From Pleurodeles waltl (lineage: Eukaryota > Chordata > Amphibia > Caudata > Salamandridae): 64,000 nucleotides of DNA. The notes under the pieces are model-generated. The model made no database searches. It saw nothing but the letters and a program-made list of their open reading frames with translations, and was not told the DNA's origin. The position numbers were made by a program, and so were the translations under genes. Shown piece after piece: positions 33,961 through 46,300 of this stretch (position 1 is the stretch's first letter; every line of letters begins with the position of its first letter). The DNA is taken from assembly GCF_031143425.1 (NCBI RefSeq), contig NC_090448.1, positions 528,692,313-528,756,312 of the forward strand, in the 5' to 3' direction.

Positions 33961-36929
33961 TGTAGAGTCCCAGACTTGCACTCTAGTGTTGTGAGACTAC
34001 AGACAAGTTGTGGGTACCTCACATCCTGACATTAGGTGTGAGACTGTCGCCCACACCTTCTGCCCTGCCTCTTTATTTTATTTTTTTAGGTTGAAAGTCA
34101 GTGGGCGGTTAAGGTAAGCCAGATGTTTTTGTTTAATTTGTTTAAACTAGCATAAGGTTAATTACCTTTATGTTTCCCAAACTGTTTGCCAGGGGTTTTA
34201 AAAATGTTCAGAAACATAATCAAACATGTGCTCTTACTTCCTCTTCAAGAAAGTTTGGGTAGGGGTGATGGCCTTGCCGCAGTACTGAAGGGCATTAATT
34301 TAGTACAGAACAAGGACGTAATGTGACACCTGAATGTAGCATACCAGGAGGCAATCACAAAAAGACCACAGTGAATAAATAGTGCTATGTTAAAAAAGAG
34401 TAAATAAATGCACTGACAACATAGTGAGGCATGACCTCTCTTGCGTGTGTCTGTAAAACTGACGTTTGTTCTTGAATTTGTGTCCTGAATTTTGACCCTT
34501 TGTCCTGAATTTTTTACAGTCCTGTCCAGAAATTGCATCAATGCTAGGTGGTCACCCTAGGTCCTCATGAACTAGGGAAGAAGGCAGGGCAGTAAGCAGT
34601 AGGCCAGGACCTTACTGAGAATTTTATAGTTTAAGTTTTAACATTGATAAAGGCCAGTAGGCTGCCACATCTGTAGCGTCCATGGAGGGCTTGGGCACAG
34701 ACACCACTAGGGCTTCTCTGGTTGTTGCCAGCAGGGAGGAACAGTACAGTGCATTTGCGTATATCTCAGCTAGTTTCAGAGCTAGACAAGAAGCAAATGT
34801 TTGATAAAACTTTGGCTGGAGGCCACCTGTTCCGGGCGTCTTACCGGATGCCAGCAATTTAATGGCTGCCCTAATCTCCGGTTCTCTGACTGGGACTCTG
34901 AGCGATTCCTGGCTGGCCACCACCAGGTGCGGCAATGCTGCACTTGTTAGGAAGGCATGCAGCGCCTCCCACTCCCCCCACATTAGTGCGTGATTCCCAT
35001 ACTGCTTGCGGTAGTGGTCCGTGAAGGCTGCTAATATTTCTTGTTGCGTAAGCAGCGTTTCTCCTTTTGGCGCTTAACTTTGGTGACAGGGTCTCCTCTG
35101 CAGTCCGGGAAGACCAGCCATGACAAGTCTGCCTGCCCATCCTCCCTCCGAATGAGCTGCAGTCAGGTAGTCGAGCCACTTCAGAGAGCTCTCTGGATTT
35201 TCCCACAATGCCAAACGAATCTGCGGTTGATCTAGTAGCTCGTGCTCCAGTTGGCGCATGCTGTCCTCCAGCGCGGTCTACTCTGCCCTGGGTGTCTTTT
35301 CCACTCTCACCAACTGACTGGGGCAATTGTCACGAGTCAGAATGTTAAGAGTGTCCCATTCGACATTGATATGGGAAGCAGTGCGGGAATTGGACTGGAA
35401 ATACTCTACTATCATCTTACCCAGAGGCTCTCAGAACACAGGCTTGTGCAGGTGATTGTGAGGGTGGGTAGCCAGACTGGGATGGGCGCCCTAAGTCTGT
35501 CCCAATGAGTTTTGCCTAACAACGGCTTATGGTCCGATACTGTATGGCCCAGATACTCAACCCCAGTGGTCTGCGCAGTCAGATCTGGGGTGCACATCAC
35601 TGTATCAAGGTACACATGCAGGTCGTGCACTGGGGAATAGCAGTATTCTCTTCCATCCTCATTCCGCACATTTAGTAGGACCCAGTTAGTCACGCAATCC
35701 CTGAAACCTTGTGCCACTCACATCGCTGGGGAGTCTCGTAAGGGAGGGGCAGATGTGCCCAGGATGATATCTGCTATACAGTTATAGTCTCTCCCTATTA
35801 ATAGTGGCATGCCAGGGTCTGCCGACAAAACGTGGGGGTGTGTCAAAGAAGTGTCCGTCCAACAATAGAGACATAAATGCTCCCCATAGCCACCTGATGC
35901 CCTTTTAGATGGCCTGTTAGGATTCATCTTGGCCTGTGCCTGTTATGGTTACCTCAAAGGGGAACTCTGGGTCAGTTGCACCACAACCTTCCTGAAGAAT
36001 GCAGAATATCCCATAGTGTGAATCTGTCCCTCCACTTTAGTTTGAGTTTGGTCACCTCACTTCTCATAGGGTATATTTCCTGAAGGAGCACCACATCCGC
36101 CCCTCTGCGGCACAGGAACAACAGCACCTTGTATCACTAGTGACTCCAACCCCCTGACATCCCAAGATAAGGAGGAGTGGCTCATCACTTTATCTGTCCT
36201 AGCAGACCAGTCTCTCAGCCCCCTGCTGTGTTCATGCCCTCCCCCAACACCAGGCCACCACTCATCCAACCTCCACACTATAGGCCCACCATTCACATCA
36301 ATAAAGAGAAACCAGTGTACATGCCAAAACTGGGTAAAATACTTAAACTAATCCCAACTCTCCCACCCCATGTAAGAGTGGAAATAGCAAGTAAATATCA
36401 AACAGTGGTTGGTAGCAAACCCATGACTCAGAAATGAGAAAGATAGATTTGTGAGGGACGATTGCCACCATGGCTGCATAAGAGTGCCCTCTCGCCTCCG
36501 AGCCTGCATCTCTCTGGAGGATTCACCTCCATAGGAACCCTGTAGCTGCTGCATGCAAGTCTTGACCAAGCGAGTACTGTGATTCAGCACTTTGGTTCTG
36601 TTGCAGAGTGACAGCATAGCATCTGTTATGGTGCAAGTTCACTGTGCGTTTGGATAGCCAACAGTATCACAGGTTTTCTGCCAGCCTTGGGGCTACATGA
36701 CGCAGTCCGAGATGGTTTCCGAGTCCCCTCTGTCTGACAATGTGGCAGTTCGGCATGTCTCTGAACTGAGTCCTGCAGAGATCTTGAAGGTGCTTGCCAA
36801 GTCAATTGCTGCTGCACTCTCCCTATCCACCTGGACCTTGCTTGGGTATACTTCTTGGGAGTCTGTGGTTTTTCCTCCACTTCAGTCTTGGTAGCCCCAT
36901 TTTCACTCCACCATCCTGCCCTCTGTTGT

Positions 36930-37460
36930 ACTGCTCAAGCCAATCCCATTGGATGCACTGCTGAAGAACAAGGCTTGGTTATCCACAATAACTTTGAGAC
37001 TTGCTGAGAAAAGAAACCTAGAACATATACTACCTTCCCAGAGCTCCTTTTTGACCACCAAGAAAGAGGCAATTGTTCCTGGACCACCAGCGTATAGACT
37101 GGGAAAATGGCTGTTGAAACATTTTCTAGGCTGAAGCGTTTAGCCACTCGGGCTCGTTGAAGATTAGAGTCTGTCTTTATAGTGTAGAAGGGAGGCTACC
37201 ACCAGGCACCGAGGCACCCCAGTAGGTGCCGGCCTCGCAGGGACTCTGTGTGCTCTCTCTATGGCCAAAAAATGCTCACAGTCCTCTAGGGGTGACCTCC
37301 TTGGACAGCCAGTCATCTAAGACGGTAACTATATATGTTCCTTCCTGTTTCTCGGAGCAACCCATGATCCTATTGTTGCGCCGATTTTGTCCCTTCAGTG
37401 TACTCCCCCTGTCTGTCTAGGATCTCCACTTTTCTGCTCAGGTCGTATACTCTGTTGAGC
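36930..37460 (-). pseudogene. L1 ORF1 RNA-binding protein (broken)
   Basis: The minus strand reads RVYDLSRKVEILDRQ, then RRNNRIMGCSEKQEGTYIVT, VLDDWLSKEVTP, and further on ARVAKRFSLENVSTAIFPVY. This is the order of the L1 ORF1 region that follows the coiled coil: the RRNN block, LEDWL-like helix, and the C-terminal domain's rule-of-thumb FPDY-like motif. It requires frame changes between segments. ORF1 proteins coat L1 RNA as trimers. A coiled coil would lie further upstream (37460-37900) but cannot be read cleanly. Confidence 0.65.
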
Positions 37461-38390
37461 AATCCCTGCATGTTTGGGTACAACACCCTGATGGTCACCT
37501 CAGTTGATCTTTGCCTCCGTTATCTCTCGGGAGGCATTCACTAAATTGAGGGTGAGGTTTAGCTTGTCCCCAGGGTCAAGGCAGCATGGTTGGCAGTCCC
37601 TCCTGCATCCCAGTACTGGTCTCAGCCTGCTGGCTCTCCCCAAAGGTGTCCCTATCCTACTTTGTGCAGCCCATGATGCTTTAGGGGCGTTGTCACAGAA
37701 CCATCTGATGCAAGGGCACTGCTTCCATCATCAACTCGTCACCTGTTTACCACTGGGCCACTGACATTGGGCCAATCCTCACTCACTGGGTGGTGTGCCG
37801 CTACTACCGCTTTGCTTCCACACACCCTTAGGGGGGATGTGTGCTGTCTATGATGCCAGTGGCAACCTCTTTGCTGTGACCGCAGTGCCGCAGGTTGTCA
37901 GGGCGTCCTCGTTTGGCCCAGCACCCCATAAGCTGCTGTACAGTCTGACTCCTGACTTTGTGGCGCACTGCTCCAGGCAGTACAGTCTGTGATCTTCCTT
38001 ACCAGGACAGCCCTGTCAGCCACCCAGCAGCTTACAGCAAGGTCTATGGCCTCTGTTGCAGGGCAGAAGAGCACCACACCTTCCTCACTCCTGGCAACTC
38101 CTTCTCAGTGCGAGGATAGGGCACCTTCAGCGCAGCCATCACCTCCCACGGCAGGTGAACGCCATCATGAGGAGTGTCTTCCTTACATGGGGTTCTTCCC
38201 TCGTGCATGCTATTTCGGGGGTTGCCGACTATTTCCCCGGCATCACTCACCTACTTCTTACCACTTCCTGCATTTCAGGCTCTTTCTAGTACCTTCTGAT
38301 GCCACCATCTGCCTGGGATCGGAGGCAGGCTCCGGAGCTCCCTAGTGCGTGGCCATCTTGGCATGCAGCCGGCCGCATCCTCATAGTGAC

Positions 38391-41300
38391 AAGTACTCAA
38401 GAGGTTGAGATGGCTAAACTTTTCTGCAAAACTTTGTGTTCTTATGTTCTCGATGTTTGCCATTCTGCCTAGGTCTCCAGCAGACTTGCCTCAAGTACTG
38501 AAAAGGTGCCATAGATAGACTTCAATGAACTAAGGACCCTGATGCAATTGTTATAAATGCAGACTTTAGCCTGCACACAATGGATGGGAAGAAGGTTAAT
38601 AAAAAAAAAATAGTGGTTAGTTAGAAAGATGCTAGAGAACATCTTGTGTGAGTATAATTTTGTGAAATAAGGATGTCAAAAGTGTGGATTGACTTTTAAA
38701 GCCTTCCCATAAGTGAACATGCAGTGTTCATAATTGTGCATGAACACAGTTAAAATGTAACCTATGTTGTATTTTATCAAATATAATGAGCTCTAATTTT
38801 AATGTCCTGATTTGCGGAGCTTGGACTTTTAAATTATAGATTGAATTTATGTAAAAGACTGCAGATCTGTCCTTTGAATTATATTTTAAAAGGTGATTCA
38901 TCCCTTCAAAGGTATTCAGCTGGAATTTTAAATCCGTGTTGGCTTACCTCACTGGTTAACAGCAACGCAAACACATCAGCACTCATTGTATTAGTGTCCA
39001 GAAAGCATGGTTTTAGCTGTCTCTTTTCTATCAAGAATCAGGAGTGGTGCGCAAACAAAAGCAGAAGGCCCTGGAACTAATCTGCTGTTGGTGGAAGTGG
39101 GAAACATTATCTGGGGTCTGATTCCTACTGTTTCCCATTCTCTTAAAAGTCTGCTGGTTGGGTTCAGTGATGGTTTTAAATACTCATCAATCAAGGCCTC
39201 TATTCTTGATACAAAATGGCTGCCTAAGAACCAGCCACAAAAACCACGCCAGGCTTTCAGGACAAACTAGTTTAATGTGCAGGGTAATGTAATTCTGTAA
39301 TATGAATTTCCTTTCTAATTTCCCTCTATAATGGGCTTATAGTGTCAATAGACAGCCATTATGAGTATGGACATGATTTCCTATGTGGAAATGCCACCTA
39401 GTTCTTTACTTAAAGATGTGTCCATCGTCTTACTGTAGGCACTGTCCAGATGATCAAACAAATACAGAAAGGAGGTGTCCAGACAGGGGTCAACAACATT
39501 GTAAGAAGGCACGCAACACCGCTGCATCTGTGGCCTCTCATTATACCTCCATTCTCACCACTGATTAGTAACTTAGCTTCAAGAGGAGATGGAAACTGGG
39601 CAACAGTTCAGGAACTTTGGTCTTGTCAGCAGCATCACATGATCACTCTTGATACAGCATTTTCATCCTTTGCAGGAATCAATGGTCATCGAGGCCGATG
39701 GACCTTTGGACCCTGCAACAGGGTGTGGCAGAACCATGCAACCCAATTTCAATACAAACCAATTAAGTTAAAGACTATGTCCCATTTGGCCATAGTATAA
39801 GGAGAGCTCCAGTCAGTAATAAAGTTAAGGGATTTATTACAAACTCAAGCTTAAAGGCATGTAGACAACTCAAGACAAAATGACAAAGATACAGAATCAC
39901 CCAGGGTTGACCAAGGCGATGAAAAGGGTTCAGGCGAACTAAAATAATAAACCTAAGCATGCAATAGGAAAAGTACAAATCATTAACAAAAGTAGTTGTG
40001 ATCTAGAAATTAAACATTGCTCAGGCTTATCAAGCAACAGTCAGTTTGAAATCATCAAAGTTATAGTTTTAGCTCAGCAGAGGGAAACCCCTACCATAGC
40101 CAAATTAAGGATTAACATGTATGGGGCAGAACACATGTGGGCAAAAGGCAAAAAGAATTTGAAAAAGGTACTCTCTGGCAATAAAGTACTAACTAAGGTG
40201 GGCAAAAGATAGGTAAAAAGGGAGAGCATCATCATGTCATAAGCTTGATCAAGGGTCTTCTGCAGGATTTAGAGTGAAAATCTCGAAGTCTCAGTGGGGC
40301 ATCTCAAAAGGGCTCAGCATTCAGAGATTCTTCATTAGCAAAGGTTCTGGAAATCCGGAGATCTGACCAAGGGAAAATCTGACAAACCTCTGACCAAACT
40401 CCCAACAGGTCAACCACATATTAAAGTTCATAAAACAATCTGATTCACTCTGAAAGGCAGTCAACGTTATGTTGAAGGGGCATCATCCAATAGCAATTGA
40501 TCACACGACTCGAGGTTGTAACATCGACCTCTCTTCCAAGGTCTGTCATGGGACCCTCATCCATCCATTCATGTAGCACCACACAGGATTGAAACATTTG
40601 CATAAATTGTCAGTCTGTGGCTCAAGGCATTCTACATTCAACGACACTTTTTCACTTCTCTCTGTCTAAACAATAGGGGTTTGTTACTAAAGCTAGTCTT
40701 CTCATGAGACTTAAGTCTGAAAGAGAGTGCACGTTATGAAAATTAATTGGCATTTCCTGCACAGTCACAGAATACAGGCCTCACTTAGGCTTTATGCAAG
40801 TTAATTAAAGCAATACATTTTAATAAACACATTTTTATATGCAAACCTATGAAATCAACATTGATAATGCCTCAGTAATATGCATTTACGTTCATTTTAA
40901 ATTAAAATGCTGTTAGTACATTTCATTCAGTATAACACAACTGCATTTCTCAATTTTTGCACACATATTTAAATCCTTAATCATTAGAAATTTAATATTG
41001 TTTCAAACATTCTGTTAGTCTAAATTATGACATAATATTACATTTCGCAAGCATTTGATTTGTAAGCGATACCAGCAGGTTTTGTAACACTAGTTTAAAC
41101 TAATGCACAGTTAAAATAGCTTCCCATGGCATCTTTCTACATTCAAACTTAGTGCTTTGGCTCATGTAATGCATATATTGCCACTTGTTGATGACTCCTG
41201 TGACATGAGGGACAGCACAAAAATGTGAACTACATTACTCCTTTGCCTGCAACCCAACCTCTTCACTAAAACTCTCCAATAACTAAAACATACTCTAGAG

Positions 41301-42159
41301 TACAAAATATACGGTACCTTGAACTCTGACATATCATCACTGGTAGCGGAGCAAGAATAACGTTCTTTCAGTTGGCTTTAACAGTGATATTTGAAAAACA
41401 GGACCGAAAGCTGAGGAGGCAAACAAAGCTTTTCAGACACTAGAAATGTATCTGGGATGGTGTAGAGACCAGAAAGGCAGAAGAATGATGACCTTTTCAG
41501 TGAGTCATCTCTGGAGCATTTGGAGCGTTTTTAAGAATTGTCACTCATAGTAAATCACCACAAAGTATCTGCTCTTTGTTTGTGCTTTTTTTAATTTTTT
41601 GACCTGTGTGTGGCAACCATGCAGGAGATGGGCAGGTATGCAAAGCTTTTCCCAGAGTGACTCGCACTACATGAGGCAAATTGCAATCTGTCAAGATCCC
41701 CCAAATCTTGCAAACCATAAAACGATGTGATAATGCAGATTCTATGGCAGTGCCCACACATGAAACATGCTCTTTAAGATATGCAGTCAGTTACCAAAAT
41801 AATAAATAAACCTTCTCTGGGCAATTCCATGAACACACATCCATGGGTGCTGGGTGACATATATAGAGGCTCAGAGGAAGACTACAAAAATGTGGTTATA
41901 TATCTCCAAGTCATAAGACTGAATTGAGTTCAGTTTCTCCTCACATTCTAGAAGGTCAGCATAAACAGAGTCAGGACACCAGCATTTTCTTTACCTCAGT
42001 AATTCAGTTGTTTGTAGCATGGAACTATTCTATGGAAGATCAGCATGTGATATGGTTTTTGCTGTTCGATTGTAGCTGTTACCAGCTATCCTTGTCTCCT
42101 AGAAATCTGTGCTTGAGATAAAGCAGGGTTGATGAACTGGGTTGGTACGTTTCTCGAAA
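38391..42159. other. no gene seen; possible antisense LTR at about 39760-41200
   Basis: About 3.8 kb without a supportable gene. On the minus strand, AATAAA-type signals (plus-strand tttatta around 39832) and a retroviral-looking R/U5 pattern near 39800-39840 hint at an antisense LTR extending right, but I find no convincing ends. 40700-41330 is AT-rich. ORFs at 38841-39270 have no recognisable domain. Confidence 0.35.
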
Positions 42160-43280
42160 GATTAATTATGAGTTAAAGCAGTCCGCCACCTTTCCAGAGT
42201 GGCAAATATTGAATAAAACATAAAATCTGTGAAGAACAAAGTCCATTCTAAATGCCAAGTAGGCAAGCTTAATTTAGGCTTTACAACCTGCGTGTTTAAA
42301 AGATCAGTATAGACAGTTAGTGTGTAGTTGGCTCCAAGTGACAAGTCATTGCGTGATGCCTTAATGCCCAACAATTCTATAGTTCCTTTGGGCGCCATTT
42401 CTGGAAACGTAGTCTTCTGGATGTGCAGGATAAGTAGAAGAATATTATCGCATACGCATATTACCCGTACGAATGAATCGGTTTCTACCGAGAACAATCA
42501 TTGACTTCATGATGCACTGCTACAGATGCAGCAGTAAAGTGAGTCCTTGCAGTGAAACGGTGTGAAACCATCCTGGCGTCTCTAGCAGAACGCTTTCTCA
42601 ACTACATGAGAAGGGAGTGTTGCAGTCTTTGACATGTTCGTAATGAAAAACTAATGAAATATAGCAAAGCCTTTGACAAATTGTTGAGGTAGTAAAATGA
42701 CCACTGAGAATACTTTGGCAGGATCTATAGAAGCTCATTCACAACTCCTACTCTGGCTATCCCTTTAAGATATGGTATTAAAATAAGAAAATCTAACTTA
42801 GAGAGGTGTAATGCGCACTTTCTTCCTGGAAAAGAAATGCATGGTTTTGAGGTGACGCAGTCCTGACTTGGCATGTTAAATATATTCAGACATGGCTTGG
42901 TAAAAGAAGAGCAAACTGCCATGCCTGACCTTATTGACAACGTGCTAAAAAGAACAGGGCCTTTCTAAAGATCATCAGAAATTCTGTGGCACTGAAACCT
43001 GCTGTGTTCCATTCGACTCTTTCCTGTAGCCAGAAGACAGCAAGTCTCTCCGAGATCCATTTTTGTAAAGAGCTTTGCTGATGTTACCAACTTAAGTAAT
43101 ACTGGAATCTTTATGGTCGCTCTATTTGTAAGTTCTCGGTTCTCTTTTGGATCAATGTATTTTGACAAAGAATAATGGGGGGCCAGCTGGTGAATTATAA
43201 GGTTGAGTATAGCCATTTGCCAGATTTCAATAAATCTTTTTCTTGAGATGTGATTTTTCAGATCCACGGCGAGCATAAAT
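42160..43280 (-). pseudogene. Gypsy-type pol remnant (RT and RNase H)
   Basis: Reading the minus strand: ATIKIPVLLKLVTSAKLFTK then MDLGET (RT fingers/palm, near 43120), RKCALHLSKLDFLILIPYLK (the FLG-I---G thumb region, near 42790), VKGFAIFH and AVETD-like sequence (connection), and GTIELLGIKA ... YTLTVYTD (RNase H, near 42340). The block expected to hold the YxDD catalytic loop, between about 42960 and 42860, is missing or unrecognisable. Stops and frameshifts are frequent. It codes for the replication enzyme of a Ty3/Gypsy LTR retrotransposon but is long dead. Its LTRs were not identified. Confidence 0.7.
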
Positions 43281-43413
43281 GTTCCATAATGGAGTGGTGG
43301 CCTTGGGACTCGTTTCTGTTTTACAGTCTATTCCTGGTAAGGTAGCAAACCAACCACCTCTTTAGGAGCATTTAATGTGAATATTTTGAGCAATCCCCTC
43401 TGATGCTATTAAT

Positions 43414-44330
43414 TGTGTTTGACCAATGACTTTGTGTTTCACCACTGCGCATATTAGTTGCTCAATGTTCACCAGTAGCACATTACATGTTGTATTCAGT
43501 TTAGCTGCCTATTGGCTTTAACGTGGCATTAGACATTACATTTGGTATTTGGGTTAGCTGCCTATTGGCTTTAACATGGCATTAGCCATTACATTCTGTA
43601 TTCAGTTTAGCTGCCTATTGGCTTTGACATGGCATTAGACATTACATTTGGTATTTAGTTTAGCTGCCTATTGGCTTTAACGTGGAGTTAGACATTGCAG
43701 ATGAGCTGTGTTTTTCCAAGCTGTGTTTTTCCACATGATAGACCAAGCTGTGTTTTTCACACCAAAGTCTAGCTGATAAGAAAGCATACATTTGGTGTTT
43801 TACTTTCTGCTCAGCCTTGGGAAGAGGAGGGGTCTAGGAGATCTGGCCAGTCTCCAAAGGCTTGCCTTCCTTTCCTGAATCTGAGAGCAGGGGGCACGTT
43901 CTTGGAACGATGGGCATGGGCAACAGCGAGGGGAGAAATATCTTGACTTCAGACAGGAACAGACGTCATTTGCCTGTCCCCGTTTGGGTAGAAAATCTTT
44001 CTCGCAGTTGAACCGGAGTCATCAACTTGCAACCCCAGAAAGATGAAGCTGAGTGATAGGCCCTACGGTGATGCAATTTTGGCTTTTATGCTTTGCTTTG
44101 AAGTTATGCTATAATATAATCACATGTATTTGCTGTGTACATTGCAACTGAGAAGTACTTTGATGTATTTTGCTTTCATTGCTGCGACTACTTTTGAACG
44201 TGTGCTTCCAACCTACTAATTTCGTCTTCCAGGAACCTCGTGGTGAAGTAATAATAACAATAAATGTCTTCTTTAAACTGAGAAGTGTATTCCAGAGAGG
44301 TTTTGTAAGCTCGGTCATAAGATAAGAGAA
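43414..44330 (+). mobile_element. retroviral-type LTR (putative)
   Basis: A U3-like tandem repeat (43490-43706) is followed by a TATA-like tataatataa (about 44110), then AATAAA at 44259-44264, giving a promoter-to-poly(A) order in plus sense within about 150 bp. The ends are not certain: TGTGTTTGACC near 43414 is a possible start and no matching end or target duplication was found. Confidence 0.45.
43490..43706 (+). repeat. 53-bp tandem repeat, four copies
   Basis: The phrase agctgcctattggcttt starts at 43503, 43556, 43609 and 43662, exactly 53 bp apart. Units differ by a few substitutions and the last diverges after the first half. Each contains attggc, resembling a CCAAT-box complement, so it may be an LTR enhancer array. 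Confidence 0.9.
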
Positions 44331-45635
44331 GGAAAGCAGGACATCCCCTAAAGGCAGTATCGATTAAATGGAAGCTCCCTGTGTAGACTGCTCCAAAACC
44401 TGAGCTGAGCTGTTTGTTGCTTGAAGTTGGGGACCTGCCTTTATATATTTTTTGAAAGGATACATCTAAAGATACACCATTATAATCTACACACTTGTGA
44501 TTTTATCTGCCTATCTGTAGATCTTGTTTAAGCTGCTAAACAAAAAAGACACAAACCTCGTTATTTTTAAACTGAATAATTTAGCCTTTCACTTTTTAAT
44601 TCAGCACATTGCATTGAAGTAATAATTCTTTAAATGTAGTATTCCTGTTTTTCCACACATCACAATCTCAAATGCTCCTTTTCAAAAGTTTACTGTATGA
44701 ATAACTTACACATGCCAGCATCTGGAGTGAAATGGAGATCCGTTCGTAATTCTTAAAGACCATCATTAAATCTGCTATTCTTTACCGCACATTTTACATC
44801 ATAGGAACAAGCTAAATATTTTCAGAGGTTTACTGAGTGACGCCTTAAGCTCCGATTTATTATGTTCTATAAATAATATTGAAGGCCATTTTGAATGATT
44901 GGAGCTAACGTTTTTATGGCATATGGTAAAAATATTGATGGGAATTTACCTACTTGCTTAGAGGTATGTATGGTGGAGACACTGATTGAAAATTCTCTCC
45001 ATTGAGCTTGTCATTGTATGCTCACTCGACTACATATGGGCTGTTGGATTCGGTACTTTTAAATGAAATACGGAACTTGAGGTACTCACGATCGATAGTA
45101 CCTGTTTGCTCCAAAGATGTGTAGATAGAGTACTCTCCTATTGAAAGGACGGCACCAGTGCTGAGAAGTACCGGTTCTCTCCTTTCAAATTAAAGAAGTG
45201 TCAGTACTTCGTACTTGACAGTTCTGCCCATTTAAAGGACTGGTTGGATTGCGAAATAGAGGCAGGTTTAGGTCATAATGGCTTATTTGTGGTGCTGATT
45301 CTCCAGAATCGAGCCCCTTAACCCCGTAAAGAAGCGGGCCCACATAATGGATACTTATAGATCCGCACCGTGAAAAATAACAGTGATGTGTTAGATGTAA
45401 TCAACACTGATAGGCAGGTGAACTTTGATATATAATTTATTAATGTTAAAATATCAATGCAATGTATGTATTGGTATCTACCACTCGATTAAAGCACACT
45501 TTTTGCTATATGAATACTTTAGGCATTAAATATGCCTACAAATATAATATGATGCTTTTATATTGTACATTTAGAACATTTCTAATGGTTCCTTGACCTT
45601 TGGACTTGCTCGTACAAATAGAATCACACATAGAA
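44331..45635. other. no gene seen
   Basis: About 1.3 kb of AT-rich sequence with no supportable gene or recognisable element. The motif gtactt / aagtac recurs several times between 45050 and 45230 in both orientations, which may be a small degenerate inverted repeat. Confidence 0.4.
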
Positions 45636-45691
45636 ATGTGGCAAGTGTGTGTATATATATGTGTGTGTATATATATGTGTGTTTATATGTA

Positions 45692-45735
<44 letters not shown>
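45636..45735. repeat. (GT)n(TA)n compound microsatellite, left of Penelope-like element
   Basis: Mixed GT and TA dinucleotides ending in about 11 TA units, directly before the left inverted repeat of the Penelope-like element. Confidence 0.9.
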
Positions 45736-45736
<1 letters not shown>

Positions 45737-45821
45737 AACAAATTCTTGTAATGACAAGAAAGGTCAGGACACTTCCAGTGTAATTAAAGCTTTTACTCTT
45801 CACAGAAATATTCCTCCCAAC

Positions 45822-45849
45822 GCGTTTCAGCCGTAGCCTTGTTCACAGA
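45822..45849 (-). ncRNA. hammerhead-like motif, left Penelope inverted repeat
   Basis: Reading the minus strand: CTGTGAACAA, then GGC-TACG-GCT, then GAAACGCGTT. The small stem is closed by a UACG (UNCG-type) tetraloop and followed by GAAA, as in hammerhead stem II. The CUGAUGA box is replaced by CUGUGAACA, so activity is doubtful. The sequence is identical to the right-hand copy. Confidence 0.4.
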
Positions 45850-46300
45850 TGGGGGAGCTTAGCAAATTAGCATACAAATACCTGCAATCAACAAAACTAA
45901 AGACGGACAAACACAGCACATACATAGATTTGCTTAGATAACATGGCGGACATATTGGGCTGATCCCTTATACGTAATATATCTTTCACATTTTGTTAAT
46001 ATTCTTTCTCTAAGTGTTGTTAGGCCTATATAGCAAATATCTTAATTACATTATTTGTTTGTTAATGCCCTCAAATTATTGCATAATATTGTTAAGATCC
46101 CTTATATTAGATGGATATCATATTCATATTCTGGTGATATCTTATGTGCTGCATTTCATGGATCTGTGTGCTCATATCCCATAACCCCATAGTTAATTTA
46201 AAAAAGTTATGAACAATATCTATGAAAGTTTTAGATATATATGCAGGTATTTGTTTTGTTGGTATTAGTATTGATTTTTTCACATGTAGGTTTTTTTTAA

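Larger units (their letters stand above)
32639..34559. mobile_element. hAT-type DNA transposon, 1921 bp, inserted in L1
   Basis: It starts TAGGGTGTCCACCT and ends AGGTGGTCACCCTA, a terminal inverted repeat of about 14 bp with one mismatch. The flanking 8-bp target duplication matches 7 of 8: GGCCCTCA (32631-32638) and GGTCCTCA (34560-34567). Both ends carry repeated GTCCGTAAATTT- or GTCCTGAATTTT-like subterminal motifs. No transposase is seen. Much of its centre is minisatellite and an 18-bp-arm hairpin. Insertion into the L1 RT gene is proved by the open frame obtained across the empty site. Confidence 0.88.
32057..36200 (-). pseudogene. L1 ORF2: endonuclease and reverse transcriptase (broken, interrupted)
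   Basis: In minus-strand order: SSLSWDVRGLES (endonuclease start, near 36180), PLLIGRDYNCIADI (35790 region, Asp-Tyr-Asn where Asp-Phe-Asn is usual), a Ser-Asp-His motif SDHKPLL (near 35520), then LASGKTPGTGGLQPKFYQ (RT start, near 34840). The hAT follows the residues LVHED. Removing it and one duplicated target gives an open join into QNVCIPKRDTSF. The RT continues with FSLLFTLVVEPF and the catalytic box LYVDN (near 32240), where the last Asp of the usual Tyr-Ala-Asp-Asp is Asn. Many stops and the D-to-N change show it is inactive. Confidence 0.8.
32057..38390 (-). mobile_element. L1-type LINE, split by a hAT and truncated by an LTR
   Basis: On the minus strand: a 5' end containing AAGATGGCC-like sequence (plus-strand 38340-38376), ORF1 (about 37460-36930), the ORF2 endonuclease (about 36200-35410), the first half of RT (34983-34560), a 1921-bp hAT insertion, then the second half of RT (32630-32057). 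The 3' part of ORF2 and the 3' UTR are missing where the LTR at 30451-32056 abuts. ORF1 plus ORF2 with an AP endonuclease is the L1 plan. All frames are broken. Confidence 0.85.
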
